Shown here piece after piece: positions 11,443 through 21,150 of a stretch of 64,000 nt of DNA. Within the stretch, counting starts at the first letter, position 1. Each line of letters begins with the position of its first letter. This stretch comes from Siphonodentalium dalli (Eukaryota; Mollusca; Scaphopoda; Gadilida; Siphonodentaliidae): the NCBI GenBank assembly GCA_032622095.1, contig CP136066.1:193802816-193866815 (forward strand), read 5' to 3'. A program made the position numbers and the translations under genes. The notes below the pieces were generated by a model. The model saw nothing but the letters and a program-made list of their open reading frames with translations. It had not been told where the DNA came from and did not search any database.

Positions 11443-12399
11443 TTGAAGGGTTTAGCGGCGAAGTTGCCTGTCACGCTCATGAAATCCTCTTCGGACAACA
11501 CGTGCCACAGTTATCTGAATTCTTTCCAGTCTTGGGTAGATTGGGCTGTCAAACATCATCTTCAACCGTTCCCGGCTTGCGAAACTGACGTTTGCCTTTA
11601 TTTAACTTATTTAGTGGACATTATGAAGAGTCCTTCCTCTGTTGATTCCGCTTTGTATGGCATTCGTTGGGCACACAATTTAGCTGGAGTATCAAATCCT
11701 TGCGATTCAACCATAGTCTCTGGACTACGGAAAGCTGCTTATAGAGTAAAGGTTCATAAAGTGACTAAAAAGGAACCTTTAACCGCAGATAATTTGCGAC
11801 AGTTAGTCAAAGTTTTTGGTGGGTCAAAAGCAACTCTGGGGTCATTACGCGTTTTGACCATGTGTTTACTGGGTTTCGCAGGATTTCTGCGCTTTTCTGA
11901 AATTACCAACATTAGACGTTCCCATCTAACATTTCGTGACAATTCACTAGAGATCTATATTGACAGAAGTAAAACGGATCAGACAGGTCGGGGCAATAGT
12001 GTATTCATTGCATCCACCACCACCGACACGTGTCCAATCGCCATGATTCGAAGATATCTACATGCAGCTGATATCAATGATCAGTCTACTGAGTTCATTT
12101 TCAGACAATTGTTGTATAAGAAAAAGTCAGATACTTATGTGTTAAAAGGAACTAAACCGTTATCTTATTCGCGATCACGTGAAGTGATCAAGCAATATTT
12201 ATCGTCAATAGGTTTAGACATTTCTAAGTTCGGGCTGCATAGTCTACGATCAGGCGGTGCAACCGCGGCTGCTTCTTCAGGTGTGTCCGATCGGCTGTTT
12301 AAAAAGCATGGTCGATGGCGCAGTGATACCGCTAAATACGGCTATGTGCACGAAAACCTTAACGAGCTTCTGTCCGTTTCCAAAGGACTCGGATTATAA
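11443..12399 (+). CDS. Tyrosine recombinase of the Ngaro-like element
   Basis: This protein would integrate circular cDNA by strand exchange through a phosphotyrosine link. Counting from the TTG at 11443 gives 318 residues. The same frame is open from 11371, and the first in-frame ATG comes only at residue 13, so the true start is uncertain and may depend on splicing at about 11399. An N-terminal SAM-like DNA-binding part (about 15-105) precedes the catalytic domain. Catalytic residues are visible: R150 in GFLRFSE, K177 in the beta-hairpin RSKTDQ, H266 and R269 in LHSLRSGGAT, H289 in KKHGRW, and Y301 in KYGYVHE, with Y299 as the alternative nucleophile. This complete R-K-HxxR-H-Y set in an intact frame suggests that the enzyme itself may be functional. 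The frame ends 89 bp before repeat B1, as in other Ngaro elements. Confidence 0.93.
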   Translation: MKGLAAKLPVTLMKSSSDNTCHSYLNSFQSWVDWAVKHHLQPFPACETDVCLYLTYLVDIMKSPSSVDSALYGIRWAHNLAGVSNPCDSTIVSGLRKAAYRVKVHKVTKKEPLTADNLRQLVKVFGGSKATLGSLRVLTMCLLGFAGFLRFSEITNIRRSHLTFRDNSLEIYIDRSKTDQTGRGNSVFIASTTTDTCPIAMIRRYLHAADINDQSTEFIFRQLLYKKKSDTYVLKGTKPLSYSRSREVIKQYLSSIGLDISKFGLHSLRSGGATAAASSGVSDRLFKKHGRWRSDTAKYGYVHENLNELLSVSKGLGL

Positions 12400-12488
12400 C
12401 AAACTATTATCTTTCAACATGCAATAACAGTAATTTGTATGATACAACATTTATTTATCGTATTTCCCCGCCCTGGCTTTATCGTCTA

Positions 12489-12600
12489 GGCCGGTTTGCG
12501 GCAGACCTGAGTTTATCCTAATAAACATTATATAATCTCATTAGTCGTTGTTATTTTTTAAATCATTTATGTTCGTTTGAGCGAAGCGAGTTAGAACATA
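12489..12600 (+). repeat. Ngaro split direct repeat B1
   Basis: This 112-bp repeat matches B2 (12984-13095) except at one position. It abuts repeat A2 directly. Its end forms a hairpin, TTTATGTTC (12566-12574) pairing with GAACATAAA (12594-12602), which spans the B1/A2 junction. In Ngaro elements this B1-A2 joint is what lets a circular intermediate be completed during reverse transcription. Confidence 0.9.
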
Positions 12601-12601
12601 A

Positions 12602-12821
12602 ATTTATTTAATGAAGTGCAACCACGATTGAGATTTGGCATGATAGGGGTTTATAGATGTACGCTCCGTCGGTCAGATTGATCAGGTCAGATCAATCAGT
12701 GTACAGCGAGTATCAGCTCAGAAACTATTCATCGCATGATTCACGGATCTAATCAATCACCCGAATACACATGCATGGCCAAGACAGTATAGTCTTGCCA
12801 TTCTACGCTCGGGTTAAAGCC
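12602..12821 (+). repeat. Ngaro split direct repeat A2
   Basis: This is the internal right copy of the A repeat, 218 of 220 bases identical to A1. The two differences correspond to A-to-C changes near 12761-12790. It joins B1 without spacer and is separated from B2 by about 160 bp. Confidence 0.9.
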
Positions 12822-12983
12822 CCTCCCCTCCCACCCATGAAGCGACAGCCATTTTCGGTCAGAGACGTATCGTTTATCATCTAACATTCCATATTTCAAA
12901 TATCTTATCATTGCGAACATGACTGAGACCGTTGCATGGTAATTCATATACTGTTCTTGTTATTTTTCATAATCGTTATTTCG

Positions 12984-13095
12984 GGCCGGTTTGCGGCAGA
13001 CCTGAGTTTATCCTAATAAACATTATATAATCTCATTAGTCGTTGTTATTTTTTAAATCATTTATGTTCGTTCGAGCGAAGCGAGTTAGAACATA
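12984..13095 (+). repeat. Ngaro split direct repeat B2 (right end of element)
   Basis: This terminal copy of B is 111 of 112 bases identical to B1 and carries the same terminal hairpin (TATGTTC with GAACATA). The element is taken to end at 13095. The following bases, ACGAGACTT, are not shared with B1-A2. Confidence 0.88.
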
Positions 13096-13880
13096 ACGAG
13101 ACTTATGCATACCAAAAACAGTGTCAATTTATTATTGAAAACTCACATGGCCATCGCGGTGGGTAGATGTGATAAATCATGAAATTCTGTAAATCTATCA
13201 ACATCAAGCAGACATGTTTTTTAACAATGACCTTGACATTTATATATGACCTTGATATGTCAAGGTCACTATTGATAAATGCAAATGTCCGCCACTGCGT
13301 ACGTGTTTCCATAAACCAATGTAAACTTTTAGGTAGTTATTCAATTATTCACGATACGTACAATTTAATGTAAAATTTCCAAATGCATGATAGTTAGTCA
13401 CCATTGTCATGGAAACACAAATTTACCAAATATGTGCCAATTAGATTTTCCTAAAAAATTCAGCTATCTAGTATACCAAGAGGCATTTTTTGTTACTACT
13501 CCGGGCTGACCAAGGTTGATCCCATTTATCGGCTAGATCGGTCGCCTGTACTATTTAAGCATAATAGAATTACACATATTTCAGGGGCCAATACTATAGA
13601 AGTCTAGCTTTGTAATGCCAGCGTTCCTCTGTAATTTCCTAATTTTGTAAAACGAAACTTGTGTAGTACTCGAATACCTCAATTCAATTTAAATGGTTGA
13701 ATGTAATTATGTTCCTCAAGTTAAGGTATATGTGGTGACAATAGGTTACAAGAAAACAAATATTAAAACTAAAGAATGAAAAAAAATTCTGTGAAAAATT
13801 TCAGCCAAAGTGTGCAGTGGTGTTAGAATTAATGAAATATATAAATGGGCTCAAGGAATTCGACTTGGGTCTATGCGAAA
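13096..13880. other. Intergenic stretch, no gene seen
   Basis: It contains AT-rich DNA with one short inverted stretch of GACCTTGACATTTATA and TGACCTTGATATGTCAAGGTCA words at about 13228-13268. No coding region is recognised. Confidence 0.35.
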
Positions 13881-14392
13881 TCTACTATATATTTTGGGAC
13901 TTCTGTATGTCTGTTTGTCTGTTTGTTTGTTTGTTAGCAATGGCCGGGAAAACTGCCGAACGGATTTCGACGAAATTTGATACTTAGGGATACTTTTGTC
14001 CGGGGAGTGTTTTGGACGGGTCAAATCGTGACCCTGACCATGACCCTCAAAATGGTCAATTCAAGGTCAAAGCGCGCCTTTTGATGAGATTTCGACGAAA
14101 TTTGATACCTAGGGGTTACTTTTGTCCGGGGAGTGTTTTTGATGGGTCAAATCGTGACCCCGACCTGACTTTGACCTTCAAAATGGTAAATTCAAGGTCA
14201 AATCGCGCCTTTCGACGGGATTTTGACGAAATTTGATACCTATGGGTTCTTTTGTCCGGGGAGTGTTTTGACGGGTCAAGTCGTGACCCCGACTTGACCT
14301 TGACCTTCAAAATGGTCAATTCAAGGTCAAATCGCGCCTTTCGACGGATTTCGATGTTATTTAGCCCGGACGAAGTCGGGTCACCCTGCTAG
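13881..14392 (+). mobile_element. Non-autonomous Helitron-like element, 512 bp
   Basis: The 5' end is TCTACTATATATTTTGGG, preceded by A. The 3' end is CTAG at 14389-14392, followed by T. A short hairpin (CCCG at 14365-14368 with CGGG at 14377-14380) lies about 8 bases before it. TC...CTRR ends, a 3' hairpin and insertion between A and T are the Helitron signature. Most of the interior is three ~126-130-bp tandem units, with CGGGGAGTG starting at 14001, 14127 and 14257. Each carries GACCTTCAAAATGGTCAATTCAAGGTCA-like sequence in variant form. No helicase is encoded. Confidence 0.8.
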
Positions 14393-14712
14393 TAACATAT
14401 AGTTTATAACCGTCTGTAAAACAACTATCATCAACAAGTACATGTAAAATATGTCAATTTTGTTTTATTTTAATAATGGTATTTTCGCATATTGAAGCCG
14501 TTGTTATGCAATCATTATTGTTACAGTGGCATTACCGATCACAGTCAAAATAGATAGCAAAGTTTAATCAAAACTGGATGGTAAACCTTGGAAAATGTCA
14601 AAGCATTGAAAAATAATATGAAAATAATATTTAGACTAAAATACTTGAACTTACTATGTACGCAATCAGCGATATTTTTTGACAAATCACTGGAACAGTT
14701 TTGTTTAAATAA
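14393..14712. other. Intergenic stretch, nothing recognised
   Basis: AT-rich sequence between the Helitron-like element and the next foldback, without coding or repeat signal that I can name. Confidence 0.35.
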
Positions 14713-14938
14713 CAATTGCCACCATATTTGATCCATCCAGTCCCAATACGCGGTTTAAGAGGAAGATGTCAATGTTCCGGAGTAGCATTCCCTATATGTA
14801 GTTTTGAATATTCATGAATTCCATATATGGAATTCATAAATATTCAAAAGGTCTATATATGGAATGCTACTCCAGAACTTTGACATGTAGCACTGAATGT
14901 GCGGAATGGGGGCTGGATGGATCCAATATGGTAGCAAC
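14713..14938. repeat. Foldback (long inverted repeat) element
   Basis: About 226 bp can fold on itself. The outer arms are ATTGCCACCATATTTGATCC and its near complement ending at 14938. The inner arms around AGTAGCATTCC and GGAATGCTACT are tight, and the centre is the perfect word GAATTCCATATATGGAATTC. Part of the right arm recurs at 38736-38945. It is a MITE-like foldback of unknown superfamily. Confidence 0.65.
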
Positions 14939-15144
14939 TCAGTGATCTCGCTTATTATGGGGATTGCTTTCAGGACTAACACACTAGGTTTGGCGGAATA
15001 TGAGACAATTAATATAAAATAGACCAATATATTGATTTTTTTTTTCAAACGACCTTGACCTTAGCGATTGACATTGATCCTATATTTCCTATTGGCCCAA
15101 TTCGTTTCATGTACCATTGATGGCACTATGAGTTCACTTCATTA

Positions 15145-15395
15145 ATTCAAAGACAAGGCTCATCGGGTTGCCAACAGTGGGCTTTTTAACATTTCTCTAA
15201 ATATTTGATGCCGTAGCCATGGAAACCATATTATATCCAGAAACATGACCCCTCATTCGGGCACCGCTATCCATAACATGTCCACTATAACTAAGCTACA
15301 TATATGTGAAGTATCGAGCTTTAGTTACTAAAGTCACAAAATCTTGTTTATTTTGGTCTGATGGTATCTTGACGGTAATGTATCTGGACTTACAT
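15145..15395 (+). repeat. Dispersed repeat, partner of 2015-2255
   Basis: It shares its length with the inverted copy at 2015-2255, and a further diverged copy lies at 15640-15790. Landmarks are CAACAGTGGGCTTTTT, ATTTGATGCCGTAGCCATGG and GCTTTAGTTACTAAAGTCAC. No termini or coding capacity are clear. Confidence 0.5.
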
Positions 15396-15639
15396 GTATG
15401 TATTACCACAAATATTATAAAAATTAGTACTTAAAATGTGATTATGTATAAATTAAATGTTGTGATATTTCGACATTGATCGTCTTATATCAAGTGCGTC
15501 ATATGCCAAATTGAACGTGGTAATGGGGCCCTAATTTCTGTGCATTGTGATGGGGATTCTTTTATATGACTAAGGCATTAGGGGTAGCGAAAAAAAGAGA
15601 CAATTAATAAATAAATGGACCAAAATATGACATTTGTCC

Positions 15640-15790
15640 AATGACTTGGCACTATGCGCTAACATCATTCCTTGGAACACAATGCTCATTGATTCTCAAC
15701 CGTGGGCTTCTTCAACTTTTCTCCAAATATTTGATGCCGTTGCCATTAAAGTTTCATGCTTTAGTCACTAAAGTCACAACATGGCCTAAG
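15640..15790 (+). repeat. Diverged second copy of the 15145-15395 repeat
   Basis: Shared landmarks are CCGTGGGCTTCTTCAACTTT, AATATTTGATGCCGTTGCCAT and TTTAGTCACTAAAGTCACAA. It lies in the same orientation about 500 bp downstream, which suggests a local tandem duplication followed by decay. Confidence 0.45.
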
Positions 15791-15992
15791 GGATCCCACT
15801 AATCCATCTTAAGGATCTAACGGTCACAGCGACTCAAGATTAAGTTTTTAAACCTAATGATTTACGTCATTAAAGTTTTCTGCTTAGAATGCATCCAACA
15901 GTCGGGACAATAAAGAATAATTTCGGGCATGCAACACACGGAGTAATGTTCGCCAAATAGTGCGTTGTAGTTTCATTTGGTATGATGATTAA

Positions 15993-16430
15993 AGGTACTC
16001 AACCCGTAAAGAGGGTCCCCATCTCAACAGATTCCAACAACAACAATCCGATCAGAGGGTCCTATATTACTATTTCTTTGGCTTTGGGGGTAAAAAATAT
16101 TTGATTCGAGTCGAGGAACCCATCAAACAAAGCTCAGAGTTATTAGATATTGATTTTTGAAAATTCTTATGTTCTCGAGATGAGTACTTATAACTGCCGT
16201 CAATTTGGTAACATGCTCGAGATTTTACGCCAAAATTCTATTCAAACAGACAAGGATGGATAACTCTATAATCAAGTGGTAATAGTTGACTACGTACTGG
16301 GCCAGGAAGAATTCCCGATAATGAAAAATCTGAGCTTTGATGGGTGACTTCCTCGACTCGAATCAAATATTTTTGACCCCCGAAGCCATTGAAATTGTAA
16401 TTGAGAGGAGTTTTATCGGGTTGAGTACCA
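15993..16430. mobile_element. TTAA-flanked foldback MITE, family T2
   Basis: This 438-bp element is bounded by TTAA at 15989-15992 and 16431-16434. The ends are AGGTACTCAACCCG and CGGGTTGAGTACCA. Inverted homology continues inwards for about 130 bp on each side, with shared phrases such as AAATATTTGATTCGAGTCGAGGAA. One arm recurs at 39221-39345. The minus-strand open frame 16238-16525 lies partly in the right arm and is probably a by-product. Confidence 0.75.
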
Positions 16431-16434
16431 TTAA

Positions 16435-17465
16435 TTACTGCATGATACACATAAACTGAAGTGCCCACCCTTGCAGTGTAAATACTAGTTACATTTCCGG
16501 AATGTTCTCCGCGATAATAAACCATACACGTATGTAGTAATGATGACTATACTGTAAAGAAACACTCATCTCTTCATTATATTAGCAGATCGATGAGACG
16601 GTACATCGTACATTTTATTTCAGACTAATTTTATGCCTCTACCAAACTGGTTTCTTAGTAGAAACTTTTGTTCAAATTACTCAGTCGGCACTTTACAACG
16701 GGAATATGCTACCAGGAATGCACAATACTAGTTTTCAGTATCTTGTTTGAAAATATTTTACCATTGCCACCCACGCACTTGGGCTAAATACCAGCGTTCA
16801 AAGTTATTATTTCGGCGTTGACCATTATTCAATGGGACTATTATGGTTTTGTGTGCGGCAGATATGTGTAACATTATGGAGAAGTCGTACACCCGGTGAT
16901 ACTGTTGCATAAAAACGTAGTACGTTTTGCGTATATGTGGCCTTAGTGAATACAAGCGAATATATATAATTTCCATGTATAAAGACAGTCTCTGTCACAG
17001 AGTGTGTAGGCAATTACGGTTAAGTTGAGACTGTATTGAAGATAGTCTATGGTGCTCCTTTGTATTTTGATAAATTGCATTCAATGTATACCACCATGCA
17101 TTACTGTGACAAAACGAAATATTCGTGTTTCATCACTTGAGCAGAGATACATTATGACTACTATTTTAAGATACGGACAATAAGATCTACACATTTACAC
17201 AGTACTCTATAGCTCTCATACTTTACTATAGTAGTGAATTTTGACAGATTTTATGTTGTAGATATAAAATAAATGATGATCGGTCACATTCGTGAGACTG
17301 CTCTGAGTACATATATTTATTCTTCTAGAAAAGGTCACAGAATCAATATATCCCTATTAAATCTCATTAAACTTTTTAATTACACATATACCACACGATT
17401 CAAGATAAACAGTACATATATAACTGCGTTATTGTTCTGTTTCTGGGCGCCCAAAAAGTCCAAAT
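16435..17465. other. Intergenic stretch, no gene seen
   Basis: No protein family, RNA gene or repeat terminus was recognised. Confidence 0.35.
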
Positions 17466-17469
17466 TTAA

Positions 17470-17964
17470 AGGCACGTGAGGCCTTAGTTGTCGAAAATAT
17501 TCATATTTGTTCCAATCACCGTAAACAGAAAATCATTAAAACGCATACAGTTTCGTTCATATATACCATGACCATCGCGTAAACAGCATGTTATCATAAA
17601 GACCTACCATATTTTACCTAAAGCAAGAGCCTGATTGTGTTACAGAAGACAGCACAATGCTACTGGCTAATCACGCACAAATGGCATAAACGCTCTTTAT
17701 TAGTTCCATATCAGGAATTCACCAACAAAGAACGCTCTTTATGTTTACCATCATAATATAAACAAACACCAGAAAAGTAACCTTTTTAAGCTTTTGTTTA
17801 CATAACAATGGTCAACATATGACAATAACATACTGTTTATGCGATATTTCTTATTTGTATACGGACAAAGTCTGTCTACATTTTGATGTTCTTTCTATTT
17901 GTGGCGGTTTTTGACGGGTGGAAATATTTTCACAGGATACCCACCACCAAGGCCAACCGTACCT
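17470..17964 (+). mobile_element. TTAA-flanked MITE, family T1, copy B
   Basis: This 495-bp element lies between TTAA at 17466-17469 and 17965-17968. It starts AGGCACGTGAGGCC and ends GGCCAACCGTACCT. It is close to 52740-53233 in the same orientation and to 2477-2970 in the opposite one. It has no transposase. The superfamily is probably Kolobok-like or piggyBac-like, from the TTAA target. Confidence 0.87.
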
Positions 17965-18003
17965 TTAACCGTTGTACATGTATGAGACCCTGCCTTCCAT
18001 TGC

Positions 18004-18029
18004 TCTCTCTCTCTCTCTCTCTCTCTCTC
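18004..18029. repeat. (CT)n microsatellite
   Basis: About 13 uninterrupted CT units just downstream of the T1 MITE copy B. Confidence 0.9.
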
Positions 18030-18242
18030 GATACATTAGAGCGAATTCGTTCATATCTTATCAAAAGATTCTCTTATACTCTGCAATCATTCTTCTTCGC
18101 ACAATTCGAGCGTTTGTTCACACGTATAGGACTAGCTGTTTAATTTCCCATTTCATTCGATTTTGGCGGCCATTTTGGGACAGCCATTCTACGATATGGT
18201 TTATGACTGACTAAGCATTGTTTGTGACAAATAACGACCGCG

Positions 18243-18500
18243 GTGATGATATTGAGGTTTATGAGGACGATTACGATAATAATGACGATGACGAAGATGA
18301 TGGTGTTGATGATGACGATGATGATGATAACAAAGGTGATGCTGATAATGACGACGAAGATGATGGTGACGATGAGGATGAGGACGTTGGTGATGAAAGA
18401 CGATGACGAAATGACGAGTAGTTGACGATTATAATGATTGCATGATATTGGTGATGATAATGATGATGATGGTGATGATGATGTTGCGACGATGGTGATG
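18243..18500. repeat. GAT/GAC trinucleotide low-complexity tract
   Basis: About 260 bp of imperfect GATGATGAC-type repeats. Translated, it gives poly-Asp on the plus strand and poly-His/Ser on the minus strand. Neither is supported as a gene, because no flanking coding sequence is seen. Confidence 0.85.
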
Positions 18501-18509
18501 ACTGCATGA

Positions 18510-21000
18510 CTATGTTGTAAATAGTGTATATATGTTCAAATTCATCTCTAATTTCATGTTAATTCATGATTGAGTAAATAAAGCATTCAGAACCTGTGTA
18601 TTTTATTGTATTACTAATTTGGTATTAGTTCTGATTAAAATCATACTCATAACGCTCTACGTACTGAGTCTGGCGAAATTGGGTTGGCGTTCCATTACTA
18701 TCAGCGGGTAATACGTAATTGCCAGCCAATCGCAATGTCATCAGTAATATTAATTGTAACCAATCAGGCGATAGTCGCAAGGAATCCCCAAGATAAGGTG
18801 AATTCTTCAGCCAGCGCGATTCCAGCCTGAGTAAACCCCACCCAACAGCTAAAAATAGCGTAATAACTTTTCCGCCGCATGGCTTATTATTTCACACTGT
18901 TTACAAAGTTTACGACATCCAATCAAACACGAGCTGAAAGGCGTATATAAAAAGTCCAGAATTAACCAATATTACCTAGCACGTCCAATAATTCTATAAT
19001 GCCAATAATTATTTAATAATAATTCCAACATGGACGCCATCTTGGATTAGAACAAAATGCTCAAAGCGGATTTTGGATATACTATAGAGGATATATTCTC
19101 CTCTTCAAAATGGAATAAAACCCAACTCAGTCCAATTTTGTTCTAGGTTAACAATACAATTTGAGTTTATCGACCTTGTGTTATTTATTTGACACCTGCC
19201 GCATAATAAACATCTTTCGCATATAATGAACGACAACAGATAATTATTACGAATATTGGGTACTACGTCACTAGAATTTGTGTTCTTCCCATTCGCTGTC
19301 GTTTTTTCCCTATTCGTAGTAGCGATTACGGATTCGGATTTTCAACAAAACTCACAAATACATCAATAGTAATAAGTTAGCGATCGTTTCTCAGCTACTC
19401 GATGTGGGAGATGACTCTGAGATCATATCCTTAATTTGTGATCTCCACGTCGCCTTAATTTTTATTTATTTGTGGCAATATCAATCCTCGTCGTGAAACA
19501 CGAGAATCTTGCGAAACACAAAGTTATAAAGATATGACCTGATAACATAATTAAGTAAATGTTTTTGGACTACAGTTATTCTTAATTCTAATCAGTCGTA
19601 GTTCATTATGCGAAATGTGTCCATTATATATCGACAGAAAACGCAACACGACTTTTATTTATATCCTGAATCGCCGTTCCGAAAGCCGTTTGTTCTAGAT
19701 TCTAAGACTTGAATAACTCTTACCGGGGCATGTCAAGTCCGAATATAAAATTACTCATTGAATTTATCGACCTAGTATGACCTTTGGAACCGGACCGGGG
19801 TACACATAGGCGAGCATTACCAAGTACAACTCGAGATTTCAAGTTTAACCAACACCCCACTCCACCACAAATGCTTTTAAACGCACATCATTAAATGATT
19901 GCAAGCACAATTTTTTGGACATTCCTTCACAGTGTGTTTAAACATGTATTCTAAAGTGATTATGAGAAATACAGGGCATATGGATATATATTTATTGAGC
20001 TGTATGACCCCAAATACTAGTATGCTATTTCATCACGCATGTTCTGAATCACAGGAAAATTTGGCTAAGTCCATACAATGGAACACACATTTTGTTTAAG
20101 AATATTTGTGTCTTCCCAATTACACATGCCTAATGAAATCATTTTTATGCACAATCTAGAGAGGAAATTACTAAAACAAGAAATCCCTTCATTTTTCTTT
20201 TCTTTATAAAATACCATACAAAATAGATTTTAGCTAATTTTGAGAAATTGAGGCTCTGAAATTAGATAAACACCCAATTTCGGAGGCGCATAACTCAAAA
20301 AATATTCAACGAATTTGGAAAAGGTTTGCTGTTCTGTAATCAGGATTGTGTTTTGATAAACATTCTTGAAAGCCATAAATTGAGTATTATACCAATTTTG
20401 ACAAACTTATTTCGCAAAATTCATCAATTTCGCCTTTCTTGTTTCTTCTTTTTTATTTTAGTATGTTTTTTGTGATGGGTTAATGTACTTATTCCCACTG
20501 ATAAACTGTGCTGCAATTAGTTTGAGTTGAAACCATAAATGCACTGGACTACTCTGTAAGAAATGATACAAATTTTGTCTTCAATTTGAGTGAAATATCA
20601 GCTAACTGAATAGTTACACAGCTCAGCTACGTGCTTAACACAAATGTCTAACTGGGTGATGGATAGGCCCTACAGTGTTCTTTATTCACTAAAAGACACA
20701 TGCTCATACTTAGAACGATGCAATAGACAAGTAAGTGATATAGTCCAAATGTATTGATGTTTACTATTTAATCTTTGAGAAATATGTTATTTGGGGAAAA
20801 AAAGTTGAATCACAGTTTTTTTCCTACCTCGAACTACCCACCCACCCCATCCATGTGTCTATAACCTTATGTTCATACCCCTCTCCTCCCGGTACACAGA
20901 TGGCATATCTGATGTAACACCTATATCATTAAAATATTTATCCACTCTCTTCCATGTACTTCTCCTTGCGTCTTAACTTTTTCATAACCCTGGTGCAGCA
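18510..21000. other. Intergenic stretch, no gene seen
   Basis: About 2.5 kb with no recognisable coding sequence, RNA gene or repeat termini. It is AT-rich with many short T-runs. Confidence 0.4.
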
Positions 21001-21004
21001 TTAA

Positions 21005-21112
21005 AGATCATGTGCCAGTACATTATATTATATATGCGAGTATCCCATGGGGAGCTTACAATGTCAAGGTAAATATTGTTAGGCCAATGCATTCTCTTAT
21101 ATATGCGATGCG
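21005..21112. repeat. Decayed remnant of the nested-hairpin foldback
   Basis: It contains TGTTAGGCCAATGCATTCTC followed by TTATATATGCGA at 21079-21110, the left half of the 67-bp hairpin module seen at 23417 and elsewhere. It also has a degraded counterpart, TGTGCCAGTACATTATATTATATATGCGAG in part, at 21011-21040. The other halves are lost. Confidence 0.55.
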
Positions 21113-21150
21113 CACTGAGACACATCCGTTACAACTCTACAATCATATGT

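Larger units (their letters stand above)
7351..13095 (+). mobile_element. Ngaro-like tyrosine-recombinase retrotransposon
   Basis: This is a roughly 5.7-kb element whose repeats are arranged A1 ... B1-A2-B2. A1 (7351-7570) and A2 (12602-12821) differ at 2 of 220 positions. B1 (12489-12600) and B2 (12984-13095) differ at 1 of 112. Between A1 and B1 lie, in order, a CCHC Gag-like frame, reverse transcriptase, RNase H and tyrosine recombinase, all on the plus strand. Split direct repeats with this gene order are the hallmark of Ngaro and PAT-like members of the DIRS order. No methyltransferase, as in DIRS-like elements, and no SGNH hydrolase was seen. The nearly identical repeats argue for a young insertion. 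At least two frameshifts in the RNase H part suggest that this copy cannot make a complete polyprotein. Confidence 0.93.

Noticed and set aside
16238-16525. 95-codon minus-strand frame with protein-like composition
   Set aside because: About two thirds lies in the right arm of the TTAA foldback T2, and the same text occurs inverted at 16060 and alone at 39221.
18218-18507. Open frames encoding poly-Asp (plus) and poly-His/Ser (minus)
   Set aside because: They are the translation of a GAT/GAC trinucleotide repeat, with no flanking coding sequence or start context.
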